Origin: Nautilus pompilius
Lineage: Eukaryota > Mollusca > Cephalopoda > Nautilida > Nautilidae
Assembly (NCBI GenBank): GCA_018389105.1
Contig: JACATO010001546.1
Coordinates: forward strand, 186,001-250,000
Direction of reading: 5' to 3'
DNA length: 64,000 nt
A program made the position numbers and the translations under genes. How positions within the stretch are numbered: the first letter of the stretch is position 1; each line of letters opens with the position of its first letter. The notes under the pieces were generated by a model. It did not search any database, was not told the DNA's origin, and was given only the letters and a program-made list of their open reading frames with translations. Below, piece by piece: positions 12,127 through 24,310 of this stretch.

Positions 12127-13200
12127 GTATGTATTTTATTTTAGTGTTAAATGATGATGATGATAAGTTCTACATCAATTGTATTTAGTGTCTATCTACA
12201 AATTCTGCCTTTTTCAATGCATTTGCAGCTTCCATTAAAAGAGAGCTTGTTAAAAATTGTTGTAAAATTATAGTGTAAAAAAAAAATTATATTATTCCAT
12301 ATTTCAAAGAAAGTTTGTTTAGCAGTATACTAACCAATTAAAAAAAAACTATAGCTTTTAATGTGTAGCTGAGTGGAACATCTTGCTGAAAAGCTGTGGA
12401 GTGGACTCATATCCAGCAAAGCCAGTTCCACCAATCAGTTGACAAAGATAGGAAAGAAATCTCAAAAACAGTTTACCTTTTGTTGATGTAATTATAATGG
12501 TTCATTTTCAAAAGAATACTTCACAGATTTAACGAATGAAAACAGGCGGATTAATAAATTAACAGTTAAATGTTTTAATATTTAATTAGTTTTTCCAAAT
12601 GCTAAGAAGGAAAATTAAAGTTGTCAAAACTTCCTGGAGAATTTGTCTTGAAGAAAAATGAGTGAACCTCTTAAAAAATCTGTCTTTGGAAGGAAAGGGA
12701 GACTGTGATAACTAAACTAAATGTAAAGAGTTTTGTTCCCTACTTAAGGGAAGCACCTGACCTATGTCGACTTAATCACAGTATATACCTTTCATCTGCT
12801 GCTTAAGTGGATACAGACAGGAGGTGCTGTTTCAGTGAAAGGATGGATTGCAGATGGCTGATGAAAGATTTTTCAAGATCGCAAGTAGTAAGTAAACAGC
12901 TTCAAACAAAACATGAAAACTGATTATTTGCCGGATCCCATCAGATCTTATTGTAGCACAAGAAGCTGAAGACATTTTCAGGGCACAATTTAAAACATGA
13001 AAGCTATAAGATAATCTGCTCCGGCAGTTTAAAAAGTGTTTCTTTATGAATAATAATAAAAAAAAAACCCCAATCAAAATAAAAACCTCCTGCTTTTTTT
13101 CCCCTTCTTTTCCGTTAAAAATAATTAACTGTTTATTGAGAAGGCAAAAACAAAAAAACATTTTGTTGTCTAATGTAAGAAACATATCGCTTACAAAGCC
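12127..13200. other. Gene-free intergenic DNA
   Basis: This is AT-rich sequence before the CpG-rich start of the next gene. I see no gene or element that I can support. Confidence 0.4.
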
Positions 13201-13577
13201 AGTAAATACATCAACACTGAGGTTCGTCGGGTCCAGGGGCCGCCGCCTCCGGTTCGAAATTTTGCATAACATCAAATACTTTAAAAAAAACAACAACAAA
13301 AACCGAGTTGGGGATCAGAAATTTCCGCCGCACAATAGGTTTACACGAAATGATTTCGCTATATTATCTATCACAGGGCGGGGATGATATTTTTTCATGC
13401 CGCTCTAATCTTTATTTTCCTCTCCACCCTTCCCGGAAAGCGAGAGAGCGAATTCCCGGTGTCCACTCTTATGGACCTCGGAGGAGCCGAAAGTGCGCGG
13501 CGCCATTGTTGATTAGTTTGTCAAGTGTCAGGCACGTTGAGCATCCAGAATCTCGGCGCCCCCCCTCCGGGTCGGAA
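13200..13577 (+). promoter_or_regulatory. CpG-rich 5' region of the unnamed gene
   Basis: CG dinucleotides rise sharply from about 13200 and stay dense through exon 1 and into intron 1 (to about 13900), then fall. This is a CpG-island-like promoter inferred from composition and position next to the start codon at 13578. Confidence 0.5.
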
Positions 13578-16500
13578 ATGTCCAATAAGCTTTACCTCAT
13601 AGACGTTGTGGTGCAGACGTACCGAGAGGGAGCGGATCTCCACGGCTTCACGGAGAGAATCGGGGCCATGCTCGCCGGATATTCGAACGCCACCCGTCCT
13701 CTGCACAGATTCAAGGTAAGGTAGCCCGGCCATGCTCCCTGCCCGCCTGCCCCCCCTTCCCTCCCTTCCCCATCTCCTCGCGCTGAATAAACTGGCGGGG
13801 CGGCTGCAGCGAGCCCACCGCCCCAGAAGACTGGGATCAAACGCACCGCAGCGAACAAGAAAATACCCGCCCCCCCTTCTTTCTTTCCCCTTTCCTTTCC
13901 CTTTCTTCTTTGCCGTCTCCCCCCCACCACCACCACCACCACCACCATTTCTCTTCGCTTCAGCATCGGAATTCTCTCCTCTCCCTCCCCCTCCTCCTCC
14001 TCCTCTCTTTTATTGGGCGCAGTTTTAATTCTCACTTCTTCCTTTTTTTAGTTAACTGACCCCGGTTGGGGGTTAAGGGTGGCAAACATTTAACAGGGAG
14101 CTGACTAGTTTGGGAACAAAGGATCGTGGAAAACACGTGTTCCTTCCACATCGGTGTAACTCGATGTTAAATCTCTCGGAAATTACGTACCACCACCACC
14201 ACCACCCCCCCCTTTTGGTCAGAAGCTGGCAGTCCCGTTTAGGGGCCGTAGGGTTGTCAACCACTGATGAGCGCTCCTCCGAGCTGCTGGTGTTTTGAGT
14301 GCACATTGAACCTAAAAGTAAAGCTGGGTAAAAGTGCAGCTGCGTTTCTCATGAAGTCAAGAGAGCCTCCTCCCTCCCCCCCCTTTTTTTTTTTTGGAAT
14401 ATTGTAAAAGTGCTTGAGACTGGTCTACTGCTCAAAAGATAATCACCCTCATCGAGAATTTATTTAGCTTATATGAGTATATAAACATTCTACACACACA
14501 CACACACACACCTCTCCCCCCCCCCACATCCCTGTCTTAATAACCTGAACAGCTTGTTTTGTAAATATACATTTATTTTGTTTTCATGAGCTGTTCAAGG
14601 AGTCTCTGTAGAAGCTCCTCTTGCATTGTGTATAGGTTGTAGGCATGGAGTCCATATATTCTTTCAGTTACACCTGTGAGATTGGTCTTGGTCGTTTGGG
14701 CCAAATTAATCTATCGGGGTGTTCATTGGGTTTACTCGGGCTCTGCGAGGCCTAGGAAAGCAAATGCTGTCCATTCTGTGTCTCCCTGGCAATAGTGGCT
14801 CTGAATGAACCGTGGTATGTTTGCTCTATCTTGTATAGATGTCCATCAATGGATGGAAGATCTCACTCGCATCCCACCTTTCTTTTTACTCATTTGGGTG
14901 CAGAAGATATGAAAATTTGACCAAGATGAAGCCTTTATTCATGTATACGCTTCCACTGAGATGTTGATCAGATGACTGGACTGCCAAGGTTGAGGGTCCG
15001 GGTTCAAATCTTGGTTAGGGTCAATAGGGTTTGGCATACCTCCTTGGCATGGTTTCTCCTCATTTTCTTTGCCAGTCAGTCGGTCATGGGTTTTCTTTGT
15101 TGAAGTCAGAAGAGCTGGCTTCTTGTGGCGCAAGATAAATTGACATTGATCAATTGTCAAAATTGGTGTATAACACAGAAACATGGATATTTGTATTTAT
15201 TTTCCTGTTTACCAAGTCCACTTTAGATGGATTGCAATTCTCATCGAGAGTTTTGTTAAAATCTGGAATCAAAAGAAGAAAATTACAAATGAATTCTTAA
15301 TCTGTTCATTTACTTCATAAATATTGTTATATTAGGAATTAGTGGCAGCATTGGAAGCTGCTTTGTTTTCTATTGCTTGGATCCAGTGATGGACATGCTG
15401 TTTTTGAGAGCATTCTGGTTATGTTGATTATAGAAACAATGCAGATGCTCTTGAATTCAGAATTCATTTATCCAGTTTTCTTGCACATTCAGAAGGTAGC
15501 ATTAGAGTAAACTTTCCTACTTAGCAGACTACACAGTGGTTTATCACTCCTGACTTTAACATCTACCTGTCCTTTTATCTAATTTACAAAACAAAAACAG
15601 TAGTAGTTGTTGTTGATTTAGTCTTACATGGATGTGTACATTTTGATTTTGTCAGTCTCATTTCTTTATACTTTGTTTTACAGGTGTCTGGAGAAGGCAG
15701 GGTTTTAGCAGGTAGGTGGAGAACAAATAGTGATTGTGTGTTATTTTAAATATGATATTCTGCAGAAGGTAGTAATCAAAACATTATAACTGTAAATACC
15801 CTACCTACTCTAGTAGTTAATAGCCATAGCCTCTTGAAGTCTGTCATCCTAAATTTAAACTTTTCTTAAAGGAATTTACTGTTATATTCATTGTTTAACA
15901 ACCATGAAAATATGCCATTTTACAAAAGGCAATAGGTGATTCAGAAGAGCACAGTTGGCTTTAAAATTTGTGTAGCCTACTGCTTATAATAACAGGATTA
16001 GTTCAAATGAAACATCTAAAGTGTGATTTGAACATTGGAATGTTTTTATTTTATTTATTTTCTCAGATATGAAAATCTGATAGCCAAGTGTAAGTAGGAG
16101 AGTGCTAAATTAGCTTAGCTAGCTGATTAAACCTTGAAATAAAAATTTAAAACATCATTGGTATCTAGATATAACCATTTGTTAGACAGTGTAGAAATCC
16201 CTTTTCTTATACATTCATGTCTGCTGGTGTTTTTTATCAAACAATTGTGATCTTTTCTCACCATGTGTGAGTGAGAGAGATTTTGGGGGCATTGCTGAAG
16301 TGAAACCCTGTTAGCATAGTGGAAAGCCCAAGTTAGTGGTGCCGCCCTGATCCCTTTTGACTCCAGCAGATTGGCCCACACTGGTGGAGAAAGTTGTTTT
16401 ACTGTAGGTTTGTGAACTCCACACAAACTGGTAACCAGGTTTGTGCCATGTAAATATTGAATAGAAAATCTGAAAATACATATTTAGTTATTTTGTCAAT

Positions 16501-19500
16501 TTTTCTTTCCACTGCAGTATTCGAAGTCAACAACATCCTTGGGCTTGAACGAGCCGTTGCTGGTCTGTGGAGGATGGGTGGGGTCACTGTTTCCTGTATT
16601 CCTCTCATCCCCTATGATGCCTTTGCACAATTTCTAGGTGTAGACCTAGCTCAGACGTTACCGTCATCTTCATCACCTTGTCAGCTTGGAGATAAAAACC
16701 TCTACTGGTTGGAGTGGGCAGTGGAAAGTAGAGGTAATCACACACTTAGTTTGGTATGTGGGTCAGCTACAGCCCACAGATTTCCACATTAAAACATGCG
16801 GCCTACTGCAATAAATACCTGTAGACCATTTGTTGATGCATACTTTCTGTACTTTAGTGATCATCCTGCTTTGTTGATTGATTGATTTTCGTGAGGCTTT
16901 GAGTAAAATCTCAGAATTATTTCGTAGGTATGTAGCTAAAAAGCCCACTAATTTAAAGATGAAGAGTAAGTTGTTGTTTTGAATTTCATTTTTTCCATCT
17001 TAATAATAAACAGAGAAAGGTTTTGGGAAATATTCTGATTTTTAGACAGCTATCAATTTTTTGAAAAAGACTTCTTAAACTGCCATCAGGCTAGCAAGCA
17101 TAAAACCCAAAATGTTTGTTTCATTATACCTTTCTTTGCTACACTGATTGAAATGTTAGCGCAAACTCCGTTACAGATTCATTAGGATGTCTCCTAGTTT
17201 GTTGTTAAACATTTGAGAGGAAATTTGTAAAAGGTTTTCAAAATAACTAAAGGTTTTTGGACTTGTAGTCAGTTTCAAATTCTTTTATCTATTTATAACT
17301 AAGTATACTAGAGTATGGTTTGATGTTAAGTAGAATTGTAAGCAAATGATATAAATTCAGTAGTACTGTTGATGGCATTCTGTTTTTTTGTTTTGTTTTT
17401 TTTATTTCCTTGGCAGAAGCCATAACAACTAAACCAAACCAAAACTTGCCATCCTCAGTCTAATATGAGATAATGAAATAATGTTTTCTATATTTGATTT
17501 GGTTTTTCTCTAAAATTACAAAGAAAAATTGGCACTTTTGAGTTATAAATTAGCCTTAAAAATCCTTGAATTATGATTTTCCTTTTGTCAGAAAAGTTTC
17601 AAACTGCTCATTCACTATTCTTGTTTTTCTTTCTTTCTTTCTTTTGTATAGAAAAAAAAATCTCTCTTTAGAACACTTTTCATGTATTGTATGTGTTTTC
17701 AGTATCTCAAGATACTATAGACAGCTAACAGCGCACATGGGTTAGCAACCAGAGATTCCTGGTTCAAATCCCAGTATCACATTAGCTGTCTACAGTATCC
17801 TGAGACACACACACACATACAACACAACATTTACTTGTGACAATAAATAGTAACTCAGTTACAGATATCGCAGCAAGTTCTGTAACAAAACACAAACTTT
17901 TTACGTAGTTCTGAAATAGTTATAAAATAAGATTTCATAATGAAGTCATAACCTGTGGGCTGCTTTCTATTGTAATTTTAAAGTATGTTAATGATATTCC
18001 CAAAGATATTGGACTATTGTAGTAGTGTTGACAAATGTTGAAAATTTCAGTGTTGTATTGAAATTTAGTGGTTTTGTTGTTCTAGTTCTGCTTCAATTCT
18101 GAGGAGGGAACGATTCATTTAATGCATGCCAATGTCACCAATATTGTTTGAAAGTTGTTTAATACCATTAGTGTCTTGACCAGGCATTCTTAGTGCAAGT
18201 TATGGAAATCATTTTATTAACTAGTCAGTAGCCAAGTAATAGTTCATCATTAAAGATTTATTTACCTGTATCTCAGGATTTAGTGTCTGGTTTAAAACTT
18301 CTAGTTGTGGTGAAGATAGCTATGAAAGAAGCCTTCCATTAGGACAAAAAATAAAAAGCAGGAAAAGAAAAAGAATTACTAGGCAAAACATTTGTAATAG
18401 CTAAGGACAAATAAATGAATTTTCATGACTTGCTTCCCTTTGCATTTTAACTGGTTTAGATTTTATTATGCAGTTAGTAAATGATTTTGTGAAGTTTATA
18501 GCTGTTTAATTACCAAAAACTGCAGACTGCTCTAGGGGTGAACTTTATCGACAGTGTTAGTAATCAGTGGCTGTGCTGAGTAGTTATTAAATCTGCCAGT
18601 TTAGAACAGTTGCGGATATGATCTACAGGGCAAGGATTGTCTTTTCAGATAGGTAGTGCAGTTAATTGTTCATTTGTCTCTTTATCACAGTTTATTTTAA
18701 TGCTATGCATGGCATTAAATGTTGGCTGTGATAAGACTTCATCCAAATCTTTTGGTTTCTAGCTTTCACTATTGAAAGCATTAAATTTTTCTTGTGACTT
18801 TATTTGTCATGCAGGCATACTTTTACTATTTTTTTGTTTTTTTTTTTTTCTGTTAACGAAATTCTCTCTTACCATCCAAATTTGTGAACCTGAGTTGATG
18901 GTATTTTTAGTGCTACTAGAGATAATTTCTTCATATCTGGTTTTAAAATACTGAAACTAACTTTTTTAATTATATTTTTAGAGAACAGTAGTCTGTAATA
19001 CAGGTAAAAACTTTGTTAACTTGTTGGTGGTCTGCGCTGTTAACTTCGAGGATGGTTATTTATGAAACAGTACTCTGATTGTCTCATTTTCAAATGCCAG
19101 GTGATTGCAATGCTATTTTTAAGGGAACAAAAACATCCAACATCTAACTCATCATCCTAATTGTCATTCATGACCTACATTTTTGTTAATAACTGTTAAC
19201 ATATAAGCACAAAACTAGAGACATCAGCCTTCTAGGATAGATTCTCTTGAGGTATTTTTCATACATCGTGATTTGTATGAATTCGGGGAGGTAGAGGAGA
19301 GATGATAGGGATATGATACCAGTAATACCATTCTTTGAAGTAATTTTCTAAAATTTGATAAGATACATGTAAATATCGGTACAATAAAAGTTTGCATTAA
19401 TCTATATTTTACTTTAATTTCTTTATGTATGGTGGCAGATTAGAATTGAAAACAGTAATTTGGTAAATGGTTGATTTTCTTTCCCATTCAACTTCACAGG

Positions 19501-21060
19501 TATGGATATGGAACAGCTGTTGGCTGCATGGAAGGAGGAGGCTTCAACATTGCTAAGTAGCAGAAAACAAGGCATAGAGTTGGATATCTTCAAAGTGGTA
19601 GCAGAACACAAGGTATGGGTTGTATGCCAACAATTATTAGATCCATGTTTGTTATAATGTTAATGTTTAGTTTATACTTTCTTGATTATTGTACAAGCAG
19701 AAGCAGACACATTCTGTGGGCTACAGCTGGCAAGAAAGTTGTTTCCACTTTCTGCATATTTCCAACTCTCAGTGTTTGCTACATGTTTATTTGCATATTT
19801 TTAGTTAGTTGGCTGGTATTTATTTAAGTCTTTGTAAATACTAACATATTCGTTCTTCAGTCACGGGCTATAAAACTGCTTTATTGCTACAGACTTTATC
19901 TCATGCCCCAGCTTAAAAATCACATCCCTGGAAAGAAACCACCAGGTTCTTTCCCTTAAGGACATACAAGCTTTTTCACCATATAAGTCTCTCTAATGTG
20001 AATGGAAACCCTGTCTATCTTTGTGGTGAAAGTTTCTGGCTCACTGCACTACCTGGCTTCATGTACAGAGCATCAAGTACTGTTTGCCTAAAATTGTTGC
20101 CAATTACATCTTTCAACCACTTGCCAGAACTAATTCTAATTTGTTGTCTTTTACCAATACTGTCTGCAAACATTTTTCTATATCTGCATCTTGTTTGCAG
20201 CAATGTTAGGAAAACCAAGTTTGTTTTTATAGGCAACTGTTTCATGTTGTATGAAAGCCGATTATTCACTTGCTCAGATATCTGGAAAAAATAACAGGGT
20301 TTCAAATTGTTCAGTGTAAATAAATGAAGGGATTTCTGTTTACTTGCCTAAATAGAACAGACATTTTTTCAGTATTATCAAAACACATCACGTCTTTTAA
20401 AAAATGTTGAAACCAGCACAATTGGTTGAATAATGAAGAGTTTTGTATTCAATTTCAAATTAATTTTTTTTGTGGTAGTGATTAACATTTTGTTAGAAAC
20501 ATTACAGAGAAACAATATATATACATATTATATTTTTAAAAACTTAAAATCCTTCTGTAAATAGTGGCTCTGTTGGCTGACTCTAGAATGGGTAGTCAAA
20601 TGTTTTTGTCAGAATATAATTTCTCATAGGAAGATGAATACAAAATTCTAAACAGATTACTTTAAGTTCTAGAAAAATAGATGTGATTTGAAATGCAATA
20701 TTTAAGTATCAGCCTTTGAAACAGCTTTTGGTTTAAAGTAACTTATTTTCTTAATAGCACCACATCTGGTAGGATGTTTCTAAGCAAGTCTCAACTAACA
20801 ACCTCGCAATGTTTTCCCTTCTTTACATTGATTTTTTTGTTTTTAAATCAAAATGCTGAAAATTTTTTTTTTTTTTCTTTTCTTCTCTTTCTCTTAAATA
20901 GGTTCACATATTCTTATCTATGGAAGATCCCATGGAAGTAGACAAGTTGTCATTTATGTTACCCATGATGCAGCATGCTGGCAATAGTGTGCGGATTCAG
21001 TGTCGTGCCGTGCAGTCGTTGGATGACTATGCCAAGAAAGTCATGAAAGAGAACTTGTAG
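13578..21060 (+). CDS. Unrecognised 217-residue protein made of two similar halves; 5 exons
   Basis: Exons 13578-13715, 15684-15711, 16518-16733, 19500-19612 and 20902-21060 join into an open frame of 217 codons plus TAG (654 nt), with GT-AG introns throughout. The start is the first ATG in frame, in a CpG-rich exon. I do not recognise the family. The halves resemble each other. Residues 5-59 run from LYLIDVVVQTYREG to FKVSGEGRVLAVFEV; residues 117-173 run from LYWLEWAVESRG to HKVHIFLSM. An intron falls after the residue before V-S-G in half 1 and before V-H-I in half 2, both in phase 0. Strand, helix, strand spacing suggests two ferredoxin-like or dimeric alpha/beta-barrel domains, which is inference. 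No signal peptide or membrane segment is visible, so it is probably cytosolic or nuclear. Confidence 0.85.
13924..13947. repeat. (CCA)n microsatellite
   Basis: Eight or so CAC/CCA units sit in intron 1 of the unnamed gene. A second, shorter run is near 14190-14206. Confidence 0.85.
14492..14511. repeat. (AC)n microsatellite
   Basis: Ten AC units, followed by a C-run. Confidence 0.9.
14950..15185 (+). repeat. Possible tRNA-derived SINE
   Basis: GGGTTCAAATC at about 15000 matches the Pol III B box (GGTTCRANTCC) with one deviation. It is followed by about 170 bp of non-tRNA body. A convincing A box and flanking duplications are not seen, and there is no second copy in the window, so this is tentative. 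Confidence 0.35.
17680..17825. repeat. Hairpin element with tRNA-like B box in its loop
   Basis: Arms of about 40 bp (left …GATACTATAGACAGCTAA; right TTAGCTGTCTACAGTATCC…, flanked by CA-rich sequence) enclose a loop of about 53 bp. The loop contains GGTTAGCAACC and CCTGGTTCAAATCCCAG, which resemble the D-loop and T-arm of a tRNA. It lies in intron 3 of the unnamed gene. Confidence 0.55.
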
Positions 21061-21106
21061 GCCTTTCTGGCCGACACAATTAGGATCTTTTTCTATATAT
21101 TACAAC

Positions 21107-21125
21107 ACGTATATATATATATATA
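21107..21125. repeat. (TA)n microsatellite
   Basis: Alternating TA run just after the stop codon of the unnamed gene, in its probable 3' UTR. An ATTAAA at 21254-21259 is a possible poly(A) signal. Confidence 0.8.
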
Positions 21126-21369
21126 CACATTTGTTTTTTTTTTCTATTATTCAGTATGAACTTTTTGTCATGCATCATTTTGCTGTGGCCAAATAACATT
21201 CTTCATACATAAATGACAAAAAAAATCTTTAAAAAAAAAGTAAAAAAAAAGTGATTAAAATCAAGTGTTTTTGTGTTGTATTCCTAAGCTGCGTTAATTA
21301 GAGCAAACACGCAGTATAGCTAAAAAAGGTAACCACATTCAAACTATCAACAGTGCCAATCTTTTCTGT

Positions 21370-21460
21370 TCAGTAAACAATATCAGAGAATCGTGTATCC
21401 AATTTCTTTCCCCATTAGACTATAATTTAAAAAGCTCTCTATCTCCATGAAAGCACGCCA
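21370..21460 (-). pseudogene. Fragment of a MAP10-like copy
   Basis: These 91 bp align with MAP10 coding sequence at 26401-26492, with roughly 13-16 differences. Read on the minus strand they give LMGKEIGYTIL followed by a stop, against LMGKEIGYAILGY in MAP10. The stop replaces the glycine codon. Homology ends abruptly on both sides. It is a dead fragment of a duplicated MAP10, about 3 kb beyond the 3' end of the intact gene. Confidence 0.8.
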
Positions 21461-21689
21461 CTTTTTGTTTTCAGGATGTTTCAGATGCCTGGAGATTTTT
21501 TATTTACAACATATATTGTTATGAAATGTATTAAAATTGTTTGCACTGAATTTCAAGACATCACCATGCACAGCTGGCAGGCTCTCTGGACACTGGAGTG
21601 TTGTAACAGAAATGCAGTGTCATTCTAGTCTTGTCTTGTTTTTCAATTCCTTGACAGGTCTTTGTCTCCATGTAGATGAAAAATTTCAA

Positions 21690-22480
21690 ATGTTCCCACA
21701 AGACAGTCTAGAGGGGAGAGAGCCTCCGAGATCTCTGGACCTCACCATTTCACAGGCCCCCCCTGTCTACTTATCCATTTATTGGGGAACAAAGTATCTA
21801 AGTAATTCCAAATAGCTAGGATGTAGTTGGGAGCCCCATCCTGCTGAAAACAATTTCAGTCTTTGTTGAAGTGGCATTTTTTTTGATTATTGGGAATAGA
21901 AACTCAATCATTTATAAGTAACAGTAGTCACATTTTATTTGGAAAAGTATGGTTCTGTGGAATCATCTTCAAACCAATTCAGATGATCGTTGCTCCAGTA
22001 TCTTAAGTTATAGCAGTTAACATGGCCATTTAAGTGAAACTGGGCTTCATCACTGAACATTATCTACTTTATGCGGTTTACTCTGTTAGACAACCATTCA
22101 CAGAACTCAGCTCAACAAAGTTCTTGGACAACCTGCACTTTATATGGATGAAAGTAATTTGGTGATTTGCTTTTAGGATATGGCATACTGATGTAGCAGT
22201 TTTACCAGTTTCACAGTTCAGCTTTGACAGACTTTTCTGGGGCTATTGACCAAATTTTAGATGAGTTTGCAACATGTCAGCATCAGTTGTGCTTTTGAGA
22301 TGATCACAGACACTGCCAGTTTCTATGAAATGTTGCACTAATTTTTCAACTGTTCCATGTACAATATTGATTTCTATCTGAATGTCTTTTATTAAATTCA
22401 TCATCCATTGAGTGATCAAGTACTACCAGGTGTTGCATATATGAAAATTATTTTAACTTGTTCATTTTCAGCAGACTTGC
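21690..22480 (-). pseudogene. Dead mariner/IS630-like transposase
   Basis: On the minus strand, MFSDEAQFHLNG (about 22040-22070) and FQQDGAPNYIL (about 21820-21850), followed by FPNKWISRQGGP, match the first two acidic motifs and following segment of mariner-type DDE/D transposases. The expected third motif (PPRSPDLTP) appears as PPRSLDLT on the opposite strand at about 21722-21750, implying a small inversion. Stops and frameshifts are frequent. No terminal repeats were found. Confidence 0.75.
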
Positions 22481-22499
22481 CATGCTCTCACCTTGAAAA

Positions 22500-24310
22500 G
22501 AAAACAAATTACTAATAATGAATTACTTATGTCTCCAGGCATTTGAAACAGCTCTTACTGATGTGTCAACATCTAAACTTCTGAAAATAAAATAACCATA
22601 TAAAATGTCTACAATCAGTCCATGACCTTGAAAACACTTTTGGGCTTCAACACAAAAGGACACTTCTATCCCTGATTCTTGTTTTATGTCAATCTCGGTG
22701 TCCTGTGCTTGTATCAATAGTTTTGCAGTTTTTGATAATTTTTTTGTGTGCATGTGCGTGTGCCTTTTACAGATTATTGCATTGTTGTTTTCAGTAGAAT
22801 TGTACAAGTTGCTAAGTAATCCATATGCTGTATTGGTTATGGCTTTCATGCATCATCATGACATTCAAATAGTAAAACCTAGTCAGTTTTATACTCTGTA
22901 AATGAAATGCAAAGACAAAATAACAGTTATTCTACAAATAAATCTTGTGGAAAGGTCTTAAGTTATGACACGTGAGAGATCAAACATGTTTTCTGATCAC
23001 CAATGCCCCTGACTTGCTCATGCTGGTTGGTTTGTGTGCCTTTAAAGGGGGGAGGGTTACTAAAAATCTAGTTTGGAGTAACAAAAATGCATTTTTTTAA
23101 AATTTCAAAATAACCATCAAGAAACATTTTGGTAATTTTACAGCAGCAGGGTGGTTCTAACAAGGGCCTTTTTTCCAAACATCCTTTCAGACAAAACCTA
23201 CTAAAGGAGTGAGGCCTGCAACAACCCAGGTACTACATCTTAATCCAGAATGGAATTTACATAACACTCAGCATCTTTTAATGCTATGTATAATGACTTA
23301 TAGCATTGTTGCATGTGCTAACACAATCTAGAACATTTTTACTCTTCACTCTTTTTAAATAGCACAAATATTCTTGATGTTACTAAATTCTCGTAAAAAT
23401 ATACAATGTAAATTCAGTAGTTCATACAAATGATTCGTCTTTTAGCTAGGTAAGTGAACTTCCACTGTTTGGAATTTAAAAATATTCAAGTGAAAAAAAA
23501 ATGGTAATTTATAATTCCACTCTGGTTTATATAACTGTCAATCGCCTTTATTAAATGATTAATGCCTATATCTATGTTAGCTTTTCTATAGTACATCCAA
23601 TGATATCACAAAAGATGAAATGTTCACCAAAATGCAGCAAAATAGTTTTAAAGGTAAATACTTTAATATCTGAAAATTAAGTAGTTTAAGATTTACTAAC
23701 TAATTATCTATGGTATAAAAATATGCTAGGTTTGATACTTTTTCAATCTTAATAAAAAACAAGTTTACTAATTCACAAAAGAAAAAACAAGTAATATTTG
23801 AATAACACACACGCCTCCCACAGGCAATATTAGAAGAAATATTTTTTGATATATCTTTCAAATTTTCAGGTAAATGAAATAAACATTTTCCTTACTCAGA
23901 TGGTTTTAATCTTCATTATAGTTTGAAATAGCTGATATCCAAAGATTCTGACCATGAACATTCTACCAGAAAACAGAAATTAATTAACACATCTTTTCTT
24001 TAAAAAAATTTTTAAAAAGACAAAACTTTAATATTTCTAGCTTCAAAACTTTATGTATAGGTGGTTTCCTTTGGATGATCATCCAGAAAACTCATTTTTA
24101 AGCAACCAAGCTAAGATAATCTTATCAAGTTCATTCTTTTTTATTTCTGTTTGAGTAAAGATAATCTATTGCTCCTATGATACCATCAATGCAGAATGAT
24201 ATCAAAGATCTAGTCATTTCAAATTCCAGATTTGCGAAAAAAGTGTCCAGAAAAGACTTGAATAACCAGAATTTAACTTGTCTAATCTGCACTCAAATTA
24301 GAAAGAACAT
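22500..24310. other. Intergenic region and MAP10 3' side
   Basis: AT-rich. TTTATT at about 24140-24145 (AATAAA on the minus strand) is a plausible MAP10 poly(A) signal, about 170 bases after its stop. Nothing else is supported. Confidence 0.4.

Noticed and set aside
13592..14035. Long open frame on the minus strand opposite exon 1 of the unnamed gene
   Set aside because: Its composition is Gly/Arg/Glu runs from CpG-rich and CCA-repeat DNA; it is the shadow of the plus-strand exon and a microsatellite.
20015..20305. Minus-strand open frame of 96 codons in intron 4 of the unnamed gene
   Set aside because: No family resemblance, no splice context and no homology I recognise; kept out as chance or an unassigned relic.
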